Shown piece by piece: positions 31,329-41,202 of a stretch of DNA of 64,000 bases. This DNA comes from Pseudomonas frederiksbergensis (GTDB lineage: Bacteria; Pseudomonadota; Gammaproteobacteria; Pseudomonadales; Pseudomonadaceae). Both the position numbers and the translations under genes were made by a program. Under the pieces are notes generated by a model. It ran no database searches. It was given only the letters and a program-made list of their open reading frames with translations, and had not been told where the DNA came from. The stretch covers positions 5,146,001 to 5,210,000 of the forward strand of contig NZ_CP142104.1 in NCBI RefSeq assembly GCF_035751725.1. Reading direction: 5' to 3'. Numbering within the stretch: position 1 is the stretch's first letter; each line of letters starts with the position of its first letter.

Positions 31329-33233
31329 TCAGCGGGCAATCGCGTGTTTACGCAGCTTGCGGTAGAGGGTATTGCGGCTGATGCCCAACTGTTCCGCCGT
31401 GTGGGTCATGTGCCAGCGCTGGCGCTCCAGTGCATCGAGCAGCGCCAGGCGCTCGGCGTCTTCCAGTGGCCGTTCCGCCACTGCCTCGACCGCCGCAACC
31501 GGGCGCTGGCGGATCATCGCCGGCAAGTCCTCCAACCCGATCCGCCCGCCGTCGCACAACGCAGCAAGGGTACGCAGCACATTGCGCAGTTGCCGCACGT
31601 TGCCCGGCCAGTCGAACCCCAGCAACGCCTGGCGCGCCGGTTCGTCGATAAACACCGGCTCGGCACCGCTCTCTTCAGCCAAGAGGAAGTCCAGCAACTG
31701 CGACTTGTCACTGCGCTCACGCAACGCCGGCAGCGGGATTTCCAGGCCATTGAGGCGGTAATACAAATCCTCGCGGAAACTGCCATCGCGCACCCGATCG
31801 AGCAACTGTCGGTGGGTGGCACTGATGATGCGCACGTTCACCGGCTCCGGTTCGCCGCCGATGGGCACCACCTGGCGATCTTCCAGCACCCGCAGCAACC
31901 GAGTCTGCAAGGCCAAGGGCATGTCGCCGATTTCATCGAGGAACAGCGTGCCGCCGTCGGCCTGTTGCAGCTTGCCGCGCATGCCCTCCTTGCGGGCGCC
32001 GGTAAAGCTGCCGCCGCGATAACCGAACAGCTCGCTCTCGATCAGGCTTTCCGGAATGGCCGCGCAGTTGAGGGCGACGAAGTTTTTCCCCGAGCGCTGG
32101 CTGGCGTGGTGCACCGCCTTGGCAAACGCCTCCTTGCCGGAGCCGGTCTCGCCATGGATCAACAGCGGCACATCGCGCTCGTAGACCCGCAGCGCCTTGC
32201 GAAAATGCTCCTGCAACGCCGCATCCCCCAGGCAGATCCCTGGCAGACGCGCGGGCTCGACCACTTTGAAGGCCGGCGCGACTTGCACCGGCACGCTGCG
32301 CGGTTGGCCGCGCAACACGGCGAACAAATGCCGGCCATCGCGGGTACGCAACGGCCAACTGGCGCTGGCCTGGGCGCTGGCCCGGCCCATCAGCTCATCC
32401 AGCGAACAGTCGAAGAAGTCCTCGACCCGCTGGCCAAGCAAGCCGCCACGCATGTGCCCGAGCAGGTTCAACGCGCTCTGGTTGACCGCGCAGATCCGCC
32501 CTTCGCCGTCGAACGCCATCAAGCCTTCGCTGAACAGCCCCACGGACTCGGCCTGCAAGTGAAAGCGCAGCAGCCATTGATTGTCGAAGCAACGAAGGAA
32601 ATAACAGCTCTCGATCATCTTCGCCGAGAGGTTGACCAAGGCCATGGTGTGGAATTGGCTCTGGCGCGACACGTCCGGTCGGGCCGAGGACACGTCGAGC
32701 ACCGCCAGCAACTCACCCTGGGGATCGAACACCGGGCTGGCCGAGCAGGTCAGGCCGGTGTGGCGGCCACGAAAGTGTTCTTCCTGGTGGATAGTCAGGG
32801 CCTGGCGTTCCACCAGGCAGGTGCCGATGCCGTTGGTGCCTTCGCAGGCTTCGCTCCAGTCGGCGCCGAGCCAGAGGCCGGCCCGTTCGAAAATCTTCCG
32901 TTCGCTGGGGGCGGTGACGCAGTTGAGGATCACGCCCCGGGCGTCGGTCAACAGCACCGCGTGGCCGGCGCCGGACAGTTGTTGATGCAGGCTGGTCATT
33001 TCCGTGCCGGCGATGTGCAACACCTGTTGCAAGCGCTCGCGGCTCTCCAGCACCCGGCCATGTTCGAGCACCGTCGGCGCCAGGTTCTGGGCCGGGTCGA
33101 GGTGATAGTCCTCGAGGCAGCGCAGCCAGGAACGGGCAATCGACGGATCGCTGCCAGGGCCCTGCAAATGGGCCTTGCCCTGGGTGACCGTCAGGACTTG
33201 CTGGGCATGGCGACTCAAATGGTTGCTGTGCAT
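31329..33233 (-). CDS. eatR: Sigma-54-dependent activator, EatR/AcoR type
   Basis: A 634-residue enhancer-binding protein expected to activate the adjacent ethanolamine genes. An N-terminal GAF-like sensor region (about residues 60-200; NGIGTCLVERQALTIHQEEHF) and a PAS-like segment (GLMAFDGEGRICAVNQSALNLLG) precede the AAA+ domain. That domain has Walker A GETGSGKEAFAK, the sigma-54 contact loop as GSFTGA (Ser in place of the usual Ala), and GGTLFLDEIGDMP. A Fis-type HTH ends the protein (HTAEQLGISRNTLYRKL). The name rests on synteny with PAO1 PA4021, recalled from memory. It is divergent from exaC. Confidence 0.9.
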   Translation of the reverse strand: MHSNHLSRHAQQVLTVTQGKAHLQGPGSDPSIARSWLRCLEDYHLDPAQNLAPTVLEHGRVLESRERLQQVLHIAGTEMTSLHQQLSGAGHAVLLTDARGVILNCVTAPSERKIFERAGLWLGADWSEACEGTNGIGTCLVERQALTIHQEEHFRGRHTGLTCSASPVFDPQGELLAVLDVSSARPDVSRQSQFHTMALVNLSAKMIESCYFLRCFDNQWLLRFHLQAESVGLFSEGLMAFDGEGRICAVNQSALNLLGHMRGGLLGQRVEDFFDCSLDELMGRASAQASASWPLRTRDGRHLFAVLRGQPRSVPVQVAPAFKVVEPARLPGICLGDAALQEHFRKALRVYERDVPLLIHGETGSGKEAFAKAVHHASQRSGKNFVALNCAAIPESLIESELFGYRGGSFTGARKEGMRGKLQQADGGTLFLDEIGDMPLALQTRLLRVLEDRQVVPIGGEPEPVNVRIISATHRQLLDRVRDGSFREDLYYRLNGLEIPLPALRERSDKSQLLDFLLAEESGAEPVFIDEPARQALLGFDWPGNVRQLRNVLRTLAALCDGGRIGLEDLPAMIRQRPVAAVEAVAERPLEDAERLALLDALERQRWHMTHTAEQLGISRNTLYRKLRKHAIAR

Positions 33234-33320
33234 TTCTTATTGTTCTCCCCGAGGGTAGCGGTCCTCAGCATCCTCCAGCCCACCGACCTTTGCAATGCTG
33301 GCGCGACCTGCCAGTCACAG

Positions 33321-33373
33321 ACTGTCTCAACCATGGCACAAACTGTCACACGCTGCGTATCGCAAGCGTGACA
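33321..33373. promoter_or_regulatory. Candidate upstream activating sites for the EatR-type regulator
   Basis: Two imperfect inverted repeats lie between the activator gene and the sigma-54 promoter: TGTCTCA-N4-TGGCACA (33321-33338) and TGTCAC-N20-GTGACA (33342-33373), the latter containing CACGCTGCG/CGCAAGCGTG. They are 64-116 bases upstream of the -24 element, a normal distance for enhancer sites bound by AcoR-type activators. The repeats are seen directly; the binding protein is inferred from position. Confidence 0.6.
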
Positions 33374-33436
33374 CAGGCCCTCCGTTTATCCGACGAACTC
33401 ATCCTAAAGTCTTGATTTCCGGGCCCTGCAAGGCAA

Positions 33437-33452
33437 TGGCCCAACCTTTGCT
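33437..33452 (+). promoter_or_regulatory. Sigma-54 (-24/-12) promoter of exaC
   Basis: TGGCCCAACCTTTGCT matches the RpoN consensus, with the invariant GG (33438-33439) and GC (33450-33451) exactly 10 bases apart. It lies about 70 bases upstream of the exaC start and next to a sigma-54-dependent activator gene, which makes chance unlikely. In this 287-base gap nothing else was found besides this promoter and the two inverted repeats. Confidence 0.85.
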
Positions 33453-33520
33453 CTAGGCTTAAGTACCAGCGCGAATTTGCGCGGCTCCCTAATAAGCACA
33501 AAAGCCAAGGAGAACTCATC

Positions 33521-35041
33521 ATGCGTTACGCTCACCCCGGTACTGAAGGCGCTATCGTTTCGTTCAAGGCTAAATACGGTAACTACATCGGCGGCGAGTT
33601 CGTCGCGCCTGTCAAAGGTCAGTACTTCACCAATACATCCCCGGTCAATGGCCAGCCCATTGCCGAATTCCCGCGCTCCACGGCCGAAGACATCGACAAA
33701 GCCCTGGACGCCGCCCACGCTGCCGCCGATGCCTGGGGCGCCACCTCGGTCCAGGCCCGTTCGCTGATTCTGCTGAAAATCGCCGACCGCATCGAAGCGA
33801 ACCTCGAAACCCTGGCGATCACCGAATCCTGGGACAACGGCAAGGCCGTGCGCGAAACCCTCAACGCCGACATCCCCCTGGCTGCCGACCACTTCCGCTA
33901 CTTCGCCGGTTGCCTGCGGGCCCAGGAAGGCGCCGCCGCCGAGATCGACGGCAACACCGTGGCCTATCACATTCATGAACCGCTGGGCGTGGTCGGGCAG
34001 ATTATTCCGTGGAATTTCCCGCTTCTGATGGCTGCCTGGAAACTCGCCCCGGCCCTCGCCGCCGGTAACTGCGTGGTGCTCAAGCCCGCCGAGCAAACCC
34101 CGCTGGGCATTTGCGTACTCATGGAACTGATCGGCGACCTGCTGCCTCCCGGCGTGCTGAACGTGGTGCAAGGTTTCGGCAAAGAAGCCGGCGAAGCCCT
34201 CGCCACCAGCAAGCGCATCGCCAAGATCGCCTTCACCGGTTCCACCCCGGTGGGCTCGCACATCATGAAATGCGCCGCCGAGAACATCATCCCGTCCACC
34301 GTAGAACTGGGCGGCAAGTCGCCGAACATCTTCTTCGAAGACATCATGCAAGCCGAGCCGAGCTTCATCGAGAAAGCCGCCGAAGGCCTGGTATTGGCCT
34401 TCTTCAACCAGGGCGAAGTCTGCACCTGCCCATCCCGCGCCCTGGTGCAGGAGTCGATCTACGACGAATTCATGCAAGTGGTGATGAAGAAGATCGAACA
34501 GATCAAGCGCGGCGACCCGCTGGACACCGACACCATGGTCGGCGCCCAGGCGTCCGAGCAGCAATTCGACAAAATCCTTTCGTACCTGGAAATCGCCAAG
34601 GGCGAAGGCGCCGAACTGCTGACCGGCGGCCAGGTGGAAAAACTCGAGGGCAACCTGGCGACCGGGTATTACATCCAGCCGACCCTGCTCAAGGGCACCA
34701 ACAAGATGCGCGTGTTCCAGGAAGAAATCTTCGGCCCGGTGGTGAGCATCACCACCTTCAAGGACGAAGCCGAAGCCCTGGCCATCGCCAACGATACCGA
34801 GTTCGGCCTCGGCGCCGGCCTCTGGACCCGCGACATCAACCGCGCCTACCGCATGGGCCGGGCGATCAAGGCCGGTCGCGTGTGGACCAACTGCTACCAC
34901 CTGTACCCGGCGCATGCCGCGTTCGGTGGCTACAAGAAGTCCGGCGTCGGGCGTGAAACCCACAAGATGATGCTCGACCACTACCAGCAAACCAAGAATC
35001 TGCTGGTGAGCTACGACATCAATCCGTTGGGGTTCTTCTAA
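33521..35041 (+). CDS. exaC: NAD-dependent aldehyde dehydrogenase (acetaldehyde oxidation)
   Basis: A 506-residue aldehyde dehydrogenase, expected to oxidise the acetaldehyde released by ethanolamine ammonia-lyase to acetate. Catalytic Cys301 is in [13 protein letters not shown] and the general-base Glu in [12 protein letters not shown]; the cofactor block [12 protein letters not shown] is present. The start at 33521 ([20 protein letters not shown]) has AAGGAG upstream. It is driven by the sigma-54 promoter and followed by a strong hairpin. PAO1 PA4022 at the same place is called exaC1, from memory. Confidence 0.93.
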   Translation: MRYAHPGTEGAIVSFKAKYGNYIGGEFVAPVKGQYFTNTSPVNGQPIAEFPRSTAEDIDKALDAAHAAADAWGATSVQARSLILLKIADRIEANLETLAITESWDNGKAVRETLNADIPLAADHFRYFAGCLRAQEGAAAEIDGNTVAYHIHEPLGVVGQIIPWNFPLLMAAWKLAPALAAGNCVVLKPAEQTPLGICVLMELIGDLLPPGVLNVVQGFGKEAGEALATSKRIAKIAFTGSTPVGSHIMKCAAENIIPSTVELGGKSPNIFFEDIMQAEPSFIEKAAEGLVLAFFNQGEVCTCPSRALVQESIYDEFMQVVMKKIEQIKRGDPLDTDTMVGAQASEQQFDKILSYLEIAKGEGAELLTGGQVEKLEGNLATGYYIQPTLLKGTNKMRVFQEEIFGPVVSITTFKDEAEALAIANDTEFGLGAGLWTRDINRAYRMGRAIKAGRVWTNCYHLYPAHAAFGGYKKSGVGRETHKMMLDHYQQTKNLLVSYDINPLGFF

Positions 35042-35045
35042 GTAA

Positions 35046-35079
35046 AAAGGGCGGGGCAGTTCATGCTGCTTCGCCCTTT
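35046..35079 (+). terminator. Hairpin after exaC
   Basis: Arms 35046-35059 and 35066-35079 (AAAGGGCGGGGCAG/CTGCTTCGCCCTTT) form a 14-bp stem with two G.U pairs and a 6-base loop, starting 4 bases after the exaC stop. The A-rich left flank and CTTT right end fit a bidirectional terminator with a short T-tract. The permease gene downstream may therefore depend partly on read-through or its own promoter. Confidence 0.7.
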
Positions 35080-35087
35080 CATAGCTA

Positions 35088-35110
35088 TCGCGAGCTCTCC
35101 CTCCCACAGG
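35088..35110. repeat. Truncated REP element
   Basis: A single, shortened REP (TCGCGAGCTCTCCCTCCCACAGG) between the exaC terminator and the permease gene. It matches the REP consensus seen at 8478 and 63171 but lacks part of the arm. Confidence 0.6.
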
Positions 35111-35140
35111 GCAAAAAACAATAAAAACAGGTAAACCCTT

Positions 35141-36589
35141 ATGCCAAGCGATCATGCAAACCCGCAATCGGCAACGTCCTCGGTCGACTTCGAAAAAGTC
35201 GGCTCCGAATATTTCCAACAACGCGAACTGAAAAAAGGCGCGGCGGGCTGGGTCCTGCTGGTGGGCCTGGGCGTGGCCTATGTCATTTCCGGCGATTACG
35301 CCGGCTGGAACTTCGGCCTGGCCCAGGGTGGCTGGGGCGGGATGTTCCTCGCCACGCTGCTGATGGCCGCGATGTACCTGTGCATGTGCTTTTCCCTCGC
35401 CGAGCTGTCCTCGATGATCCCCACCGCCGGCGGCGGCTACGGTTTTGCCCGCAGTGCCTTCGGGCCCTGGGGCGGGTTTCTCACGGGCACGGCGATTTTG
35501 ATCGAATACGCCATCGCCCCGGCGGCGATTGCCGTGTTCATCGGCGCCTATTGCCAGTCTTTGTTCGGCATTGGCGGCTGGATGATCTACCTGGCGTTCT
35601 ACATCATCTTCATCGCCATCCACATATTCGGTGTCGGCGAAGCCCTCAAGCTGATGTTCATCATCACCGCCGTCGCCGCTCTGGCGCTGGGGGTTTTCCT
35701 GGTGGCGATGGTGCCGCACTTCAACGTCGCCAACCTGTTGGACATCCCCGTCAAGGACGCGGTGGGCGCCAGTCCGTTCCTGCCCTTCGGCTACGTCGGC
35801 GTCTGGGCGGCCATTCCCTATGCGATCTGGTTCTTCCTCGCCGTGGAAGGGGTGCCCCTGGCCGCTGAAGAAACCAAGAACCCAAAGCGCGACCTGCCCC
35901 GCGGTCTGATCGGCGCCATGCTGGTGCTGGTGGCCTTCGCCCTGCTGATCCTGGTGATCGGCCCGGGCGGCGCCGGCTCGAACGCGCTGATGGCCTCGGG
36001 CAACCCGCTGGTGGAAGCCCTGGCCAAGGCCTACGGCGGCTCGACCTGGATGGGCAGCTTCGTCAACCTCGTCGGCCTGGCCGGTTTGATCGCCAGTTTC
36101 TTCTCGATCATCTACGCGTACTCGCGGCAGATCTTTGCCTTGTCCCGTGCCGGCTACCTGCCGCGCAAACTCTCGGAAACCAATAAAAGCAAAGCACCGG
36201 TCCTGGCACTGGTGATCCCCGGCATCATCGGTTTCGGCCTGTCCTTGACCGGCCAGGGCGACCTGCTGATTCTGGTAGCCGTGTTCGGCGCGACCATCTC
36301 CTACGTGCTGATGATGGCCGCGCACATCACCCTGCGCATCCGTCGCCCCAAAATGGACCGGCCATACCGCACGCCGGGCGGCATCTTCACCTCGGGCGTG
36401 GCCCTGGTGCTGGCGTGCATCGCCGTGGTGGCGGGCTTCTTGGTCGATCCACGGGTGGTGATCGGCGCCGCGATCATCTATGGAGTGTTAATTGCTTACT
36501 TTGCTTTCTACAGTCGGCATCACTTGGTCGCAGGCACGCCCGAAGAGGAATTCGCGGCCATTCAAAAAGCCGAAGAAGCCTTGCACTAA
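35141..36589 (+). CDS. eutP: Ethanolamine permease (APC superfamily)
   Basis: A 482-residue amino-acid-permease-type transporter with about twelve membrane segments, including WVLLVGLGVAYVISGDYAGWNFGLAQGGWGG near the N-terminus. The family block FFLAVEGVPLAAEETKNPKRDLPRG is present. Its place directly before eutBC indicates ethanolamine uptake; the fold alone would not distinguish it from other APC carriers. The name eutP for this Pseudomonas permease is unrelated to the EutP acetate kinase of Salmonella. The start at 35141 follows a weak AGG. Confidence 0.88.
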   Translation: MPSDHANPQSATSSVDFEKVGSEYFQQRELKKGAAGWVLLVGLGVAYVISGDYAGWNFGLAQGGWGGMFLATLLMAAMYLCMCFSLAELSSMIPTAGGGYGFARSAFGPWGGFLTGTAILIEYAIAPAAIAVFIGAYCQSLFGIGGWMIYLAFYIIFIAIHIFGVGEALKLMFIITAVAALALGVFLVAMVPHFNVANLLDIPVKDAVGASPFLPFGYVGVWAAIPYAIWFFLAVEGVPLAAEETKNPKRDLPRGLIGAMLVLVAFALLILVIGPGGAGSNALMASGNPLVEALAKAYGGSTWMGSFVNLVGLAGLIASFFSIIYAYSRQIFALSRAGYLPRKLSETNKSKAPVLALVIPGIIGFGLSLTGQGDLLILVAVFGATISYVLMMAAHITLRIRRPKMDRPYRTPGGIFTSGVALVLACIAVVAGFLVDPRVVIGAAIIYGVLIAYFAFYSRHHLVAGTPEEEFAAIQKAEEALH

Positions 36590-36609
36590 GCCGTAACGTG
36601 CCGAAAACC

Positions 36610-36632
36610 ACGGCGCCGCCCAGCGGCGCCGT
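36610..36632 (+). other. Intercistronic hairpin between the permease and eutB
   Basis: A perfect 9-bp stem (36610-36618 with 36624-36632, ACGGCGCCG/CGGCGCCGT) around a 5-base loop. It lies 14 bases upstream of the eutB start, just before the CGGAGA ribosome-binding site. It is not followed by T and so is more likely an RNA-stability or translation element than a terminator. Confidence 0.55.
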
Positions 36633-36646
36633 CACGGAGAACCTGT

Positions 36647-38041
36647 ATGGCCAGCTTTGCACACACGGTCGGCGCCCAGACCTACCGCTTCGATAGCCTC
36701 AAAGACCTGATGGCCAAGGCCAGCCCGGCCCGTTCCGGGGACTTCCTGGCCGAGATCGCCGCGCTTAACGATGGCGAACGCGTGGCCGCGCAAATGGCTT
36801 TGGCTGACTTGCCCCTCAGCCATTTCCTGCAAGAAATGCTGATTCCTTACGAGGCCGACGAAGTCACCCGGCTGATCGTCGACACCCACGATAAACAAGC
36901 CTTCGCCGCCGTCAGCCACCTCACCGTCGGCGGTTTTCGCGACTGGCTGCTCAGCGAAGCCGCCGATGAACAAAGCCTGCGGGTACTGGCCCCGGGCCTG
37001 ACGCCGGAGATGGTCGCCGCCGTCTCGAAGATCATGCGCGTGCAGGACCTGGTGCTGGTTGCGCAGAAAATCCGCGTGGTCACCAAATTCCGCGGCACCC
37101 TCGGCCTGCGCGGGCGCCTGTCCACGCGCCTGCAGCCCAACCACCCTACCGACGAACCCGCCGGCATCGCCGCGAGCATCCTCGACGGCCTGCTCTTCGG
37201 CAACGGCGACGCCATGATCGGCATCAACCCGGCCACCGACAGCACGGCCTCGATCTGCGCCATGCTGGAAATGCTCGACGCCATCATCCAGCGCTACGAC
37301 ATCCCCACCCAAGGCTGCGTGCTGACCCACGTCACCACCTCCATCGAAGCGGCCAACCGTGGCGTGCCCCTGGACCTTGTGTTCCAGTCCATCGCCGGCA
37401 CCGAAGCGGCCAACGCCAGTTTCGGCATCAGCCTGAACATTTTGAAGGAAGGCTACGACGCCGGGCTCAGCCTGAATCGCGGCACTTTGGGCAACAACCT
37501 GATGTATTTCGAAACCGGCCAGGGCAGCGCGCTGTCGGCCAACGCCCACCACGGCGTCGATCAACAGACCTGCGAGACGCGGGCCTACGCCGTGGCGCGA
37601 CATTTCAACCCGTTCCTGGTGAATACGGTTGTAGGCTTCATCGGCCCGGAATACCTGTACAACGGCAAACAGATCATCCGCGCCGGCCTCGAAGACCACT
37701 TCTGCGGAAAACTTCTGGGCGTGCCGATGGGCTGCGACATCTGCTACACCAACCACGCCGAAGCCGACCAGGACGACATGGACACCCTGCTGACCCTGCT
37801 GGGCGTGGCCGGGATCAACTTCATCATGGGCATCCCCGGCTCCGACGACATTATGCTCAACTACCAGACCACCTCGTTCCACGACGCCCTCTACGCCCGC
37901 CAGACCCTGGGCCTGAAACCGGCGCCGGAATTCGAAACCTGGCTGGCGAACATGGGCATCTTCACCCAGGCCGATGGCCGGGTGCGGTTCGGCGACAACC
38001 TGCCGCCGGCGTTTCGTCATGCCCTCGCGCATTTGGGATAA
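36647..38041 (+). CDS. eutB: Ethanolamine ammonia-lyase heavy chain
   Basis: The catalytic alpha subunit of the adenosylcobalamin-dependent enzyme that splits ethanolamine to acetaldehyde and ammonia. The 464-residue product begins [18 protein letters not shown]. Family blocks are [56 protein letters not shown] and [22 protein letters not shown]. It precedes eutC by 26 bases. No carboxysome-like shell genes, eutA reactivase or eutT are nearby. Confidence 0.97.
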   Translation: MASFAHTVGAQTYRFDSLKDLMAKASPARSGDFLAEIAALNDGERVAAQMALADLPLSHFLQEMLIPYEADEVTRLIVDTHDKQAFAAVSHLTVGGFRDWLLSEAADEQSLRVLAPGLTPEMVAAVSKIMRVQDLVLVAQKIRVVTKFRGTLGLRGRLSTRLQPNHPTDEPAGIAASILDGLLFGNGDAMIGINPATDSTASICAMLEMLDAIIQRYDIPTQGCVLTHVTTSIEAANRGVPLDLVFQSIAGTEAANASFGISLNILKEGYDAGLSLNRGTLGNNLMYFETGQGSALSANAHHGVDQQTCETRAYAVARHFNPFLVNTVVGFIGPEYLYNGKQIIRAGLEDHFCGKLLGVPMGCDICYTNHAEADQDDMDTLLTLLGVAGINFIMGIPGSDDIMLNYQTTSFHDALYARQTLGLKPAPEFETWLANMGIFTQADGRVRFGDNLPPAFRHALAHLG

Positions 38042-38067
38042 GCCGCATTTTTATGAGTGAGTTGCCC

Positions 38068-38892
38068 ATGGATAAAACACCTGTCGATTCGCAAAACCCC
38101 TGGCTGAACCTGCGCACCCTGACCCCGGCGCGCATCGCCCTGGGCCGCACCGGCACCAGCCTGCCCACCTCGGCGCAACTGGACTTCCAATTCGCCCACG
38201 CCCAGGCCCGCGATGCCGTGCACCTGGCGTTCGATCATCAGGGCATTCGCGCACAGTTAACCGAGCGCGGCCGTGAAAGCCTGTTGCTCCACAGCGCGGC
38301 CAGCGACCGCAACAGCTATCTACAACGCCCGGACCTGGGCCGACGGCTCGACGACATTTCCGCACAAATGCTGCAGGACTACGCGGCGGCCCATCCCGGC
38401 GGTGTGGACTTGGCCATTGTCGTCGCCGATGGCCTGTCGGCGCTGGCGGTGCATCGCCATACCTTGCCGTTCCTGGCGCGGCTGGAAGAACAGATCGCCG
38501 CTGAAGGCTGGTCGGTGTCGCCCGTGGTCCTGGTGGAACAGGGCCGCGTCGCCGTGGCCGATGAAGTGGCCGAACGCCTTGGCGCAAAGATGTCGGTGAT
38601 CCTGATCGGCGAACGTCCCGGCCTCAGCTCCCCCGACAGCCTGGGGCTGTATTTCACCTACAACCCCAAGGTCGGCCTGACCGACGCCTACCGCAACTGC
38701 ATCTCCAACGTCCGCCTCGAAGGTTTGAGCTACGGCATGGCGGCCCATCGCCTGATCTACCTGATGCGCGAGGCCTGTCGCCGGCAGCTTTCGGGGGTGA
38801 ATCTGAAGGACGAAGCCCAGCTTCACACTCTAGAGTCGGAAAACGCTGCCGATATGAAAGGTAATTTCCTACTGGCGCCGCCCCCAAGCTGA
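38068..38892 (+). CDS. eutC: Ethanolamine ammonia-lyase light chain
   Basis: The cobalamin-binding beta subunit of ethanolamine ammonia-lyase, 274 residues from the ATG at 38068 ([29 protein letters not shown] is the recognisable start). An in-frame ATG at 38053 adds five residues; I prefer 38068 because GAGTGAG lies 8 bases before it. Conserved parts include [32 protein letters not shown] and [15 protein letters not shown]. Ends the ethanolamine cluster. Confidence 0.94.
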   Translation: MDKTPVDSQNPWLNLRTLTPARIALGRTGTSLPTSAQLDFQFAHAQARDAVHLAFDHQGIRAQLTERGRESLLLHSAASDRNSYLQRPDLGRRLDDISAQMLQDYAAAHPGGVDLAIVVADGLSALAVHRHTLPFLARLEEQIAAEGWSVSPVVLVEQGRVAVADEVAERLGAKMSVILIGERPGLSSPDSLGLYFTYNPKVGLTDAYRNCISNVRLEGLSYGMAAHRLIYLMREACRRQLSGVNLKDEAQLHTLESENAADMKGNFLLAPPPS

Positions 38893-38998
38893 ACCTGTAT
38901 CGCAATTGCGCTTTTGATCCGCTTTCAGGCAGCATCTTGGCACGGCAGTCCGCCGTTGTTGTCAGACTTCATGTCGACCTTTGCAGACGAGACCTACC

Positions 38999-39460
38999 AT
39001 GCGGATTATCCAAGCGACGCTGGAACACCTGGACCTGCTGACCCCGTTGTTCGTCAAATACCGGGAATTCTATGGCTCGCTGCCGTTTCCGGATTCGTCC
39101 CGGGCCTTCCTGGAAAAACGCCTGCGCCGCAAGGAATCGGTGATCTACCTGGCCCTGCCCGATGACGACGACAGCAAATTGCTCGGCTTCTGCCAGCTCT
39201 ACCCAAGCTTCTCGTCCCTGTCGCTCAAGCGCGTGTGGATCCTCAACGACATCTACGTCGCCGAAGACGCCCGCCGCCAACTCGTCGCCGACAACCTGAT
39301 CCGCACCGCAAAAAAAATGGCCAAGGAAACCAACGCCGTGCGCATGCGCGTCTCCACCAGCAGCAACAACGAAGTGGCGCAGAAAACCTACGAGTCGATT
39401 GGGTTCAAGGAAGACACCGAGTTCAAGAACTACGTGTTGCCGATCAGCGAAGGGCTTTGA
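38999..39460 (+). CDS. GNAT-family N-acetyltransferase
   Basis: A 153-residue acetyltransferase from the ATG at 38999 (MRIIQATLEHLDLLTPLF); an ATG at 38981 adds six residues. The acetyl-CoA-binding strand and loop appear as WILNDIYVAEDARRQLVADNLI, a variant of the R/Q-x-x-G-x-G/A loop, and the C-terminal AQKTYESIGFKED is typical. The substrate is unknown. The gene at this position after eutC in PAO1 (PA4026) is also an acetyltransferase, as far as I recall. Confidence 0.88.
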   Translation: MRIIQATLEHLDLLTPLFVKYREFYGSLPFPDSSRAFLEKRLRRKESVIYLALPDDDDSKLLGFCQLYPSFSSLSLKRVWILNDIYVAEDARRQLVADNLIRTAKKMAKETNAVRMRVSTSSNNEVAQKTYESIGFKEDTEFKNYVLPISEGL

Positions 39461-39498
39461 GCCCTAGGGCTGCCCGCGGCAACCCTGGCCTAACTCCC

Positions 39499-39526
39499 GT
39501 GGCGAGGGGGCTTACTCCCTCGCCAC
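39499..39526. repeat. REP-type palindrome
   Basis: Inverted repeat GTGGCGAGGG/CCCTCGCCAC (39499-39508 and 39517-39526) around an 8-base loop, the same family as at 801-830. It is 39 bases after the acetyltransferase stop. The remainder of this 261-base gap holds a TATAAT at 39613-39618, probably the -10 of the next gene. Confidence 0.8.
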
Positions 39527-39721
39527 AAAAGCGGTCCGAGCCACACCTCATCCAGCCACTCCCTCAGAAATTCCCAGCTACAAACTCCCCCCGCACTCCC
39601 CCCGCCCCACCGTATAATGCCGCTCTTTCCAGCTTGTAAGAAAAAGCTACACACCCTGTAGCCATACTCAAAGCCAGACCCACCAGCCCCGCCGAGCCGG
39701 GCCGCCACCAAGGTGTTATGC

Positions 39722-40378
39722 ATGGATTTCAACCCCCTCGACCTCATTCTGCATCTCGACGTCTACCTCGACATGCTGGTGACCAACTACGGCACGTGGA
39801 TCTACGCCATCCTGTTCCTGGTGATCTTCTGTGAAACCGGCCTGGTGGTCATGCCGTTCCTGCCGGGCGACTCGCTGCTGTTCATCGCCGGCGCCGTCGC
39901 CGCCGGTGGCGCCATGGACCCCGTACTGCTGGGCGGCCTGTTGATGCTCGCGGCGATCCTCGGCGACAGCACCAACTACCTCATCGGCCGCACCGCTGGC
40001 GAAAAACTGTTCAGCAACCCCAACTCGAAAATCTTCCGCCGCGACTACCTGCAACAAACCCACGACTTCTACGACAAGCACGGCGGCAAAACCGTGACCC
40101 TGGCGCGCTTCCTGCCGATCATCCGCACCTTCGCGCCCTTCGTCGCCGGCGTCGGCAAAATGCCTTACCCGCGCTTCTTCGGCTTCAGCGTACTCGGCAC
40201 CATCCTGTGGGTCGGCGGCCTGGTGACCCTCGGCTACTTCTTCGGTAACGTGCCGTTCATCAAGCAGAACCTGTCGCTGTTGGTCATCGGTATCATTCTG
40301 CTGTCGCTGCTGCCGATGATCATTGGCGTGGTGCGCAGCAAACTGAGCCAGCGCGCCTCGAAAGCCCAACCGCGCTGA
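39722..40378 (+). CDS. DedA-family membrane protein
   Basis: A 218-residue multi-span protein of the DedA/VTT family, involved in lipid carrier recycling and membrane homeostasis. Signatures include FCETGLVVMPFLPGDSLLFIAGAVAA, GDSTNYLIGRTAGEKLF and the substrate-site block GKTVTLARFLPIIRTFAPFVAGVGKMPYPRF. The ATG at 39722 has AAGGTG 7 bases upstream; two earlier in-frame starts (39713) would add three residues. It is 5 bases from mtfA and probably co-transcribed with it. Confidence 0.93.
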   Translation: MDFNPLDLILHLDVYLDMLVTNYGTWIYAILFLVIFCETGLVVMPFLPGDSLLFIAGAVAAGGAMDPVLLGGLLMLAAILGDSTNYLIGRTAGEKLFSNPNSKIFRRDYLQQTHDFYDKHGGKTVTLARFLPIIRTFAPFVAGVGKMPYPRFFGFSVLGTILWVGGLVTLGYFFGNVPFIKQNLSLLVIGIILLSLLPMIIGVVRSKLSQRASKAQPR

Positions 40379-40383
40379 TCGCC

Positions 40384-41196
40384 ATGTGGTCCCTGAGCAA
40401 CTGGCGCCGTCGACGCACCCTCGCCAAACACCCCGTGGCCGATGACACCTGGCAGCGGGTGCGCCAGCAATTGAGCTTCCTCGATGGCATTAGCGCCGCC
40501 GAAGACCAATGGCTGCGGGAAGCCTGCGTGCTGTTCCTGCACGATAAACACCTCACCGCCCTGCCCGGCGTCGAACTGCACCAGGAACAACGCCTGCTGC
40601 TCGCCGCCCAGGCCCAATTGCCGCTGATGCACCTCGGCGACCTGAATTGGTACCAGGGCTTCCACGAAATCGTCCTCTACCCCGACGACTTCCTCAGCCC
40701 CCAGCGCTACCGCGACGCCAGCGGCATCGAACACGAATGGGACGGCGAACACAGCGGCGAAGCCTGGCCCCAAGGCCCGATCATCCTGGCCTGGGACGGC
40801 GTCATGGCCAGCGGCGGCTGGGACGGCTACAACCTGGTGATCCACGAACTGGCGCACAAACTCGACATGCTCAACGGCGACGCCAACGGCCTGCCACCGC
40901 TGCACGCCGACATGCGCGTCAGCGACTGGGCCGACGCCATGCAACAGGCCTTCGACGACCTCGATCGCCAACTCGACCACAACCCCGACGCAGAAACCGC
41001 CATCGACCCCTACGCCGCGGAAAACCCGGCGGAGTTTTTCGCCGTCACCAGCGAATACTTCTTCAGCGCCCCAGACCTGCTGCACCAGGCCTATCCACGA
41101 GTGTATGAACAGCTCAAGGCGTTCTACCGCCAGGATCCATTGGCCCGGCTGCGGCAACTTCAGGCCGAAGATCCGGTCTATCAGGCGTCATACTAA
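40384..41196 (+). CDS. mtfA: MtfA-family zinc peptidase (DgsA anti-repressor homologue)
   Basis: A 270-residue soluble gluzincin. The zinc site HELAHKLD places His154 and His158, and a third ligand Glu in AENPAEFFAVTSEYFF is conserved. In E. coli MtfA binds the glucose regulator Mlc and has peptidase activity activated by Mlc; Pseudomonas lacks that PTS context, so the target here is unknown. The gene follows the DedA gene by 5 bases. Confidence 0.9.
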   Translation: MWSLSNWRRRRTLAKHPVADDTWQRVRQQLSFLDGISAAEDQWLREACVLFLHDKHLTALPGVELHQEQRLLLAAQAQLPLMHLGDLNWYQGFHEIVLYPDDFLSPQRYRDASGIEHEWDGEHSGEAWPQGPIILAWDGVMASGGWDGYNLVIHELAHKLDMLNGDANGLPPLHADMRVSDWADAMQQAFDDLDRQLDHNPDAETAIDPYAAENPAEFFAVTSEYFFSAPDLLHQAYPRVYEQLKAFYRQDPLARLRQLQAEDPVYQASY

Positions 41197-41202
41197 GGTC
41201 TC

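Noticed and set aside
33404..36325. A 973-codon minus-strand open frame opposite exaC and the permease gene
   Set aside because: Antisense shadow of secure genes; no recognisable domain and low-complexity composition.
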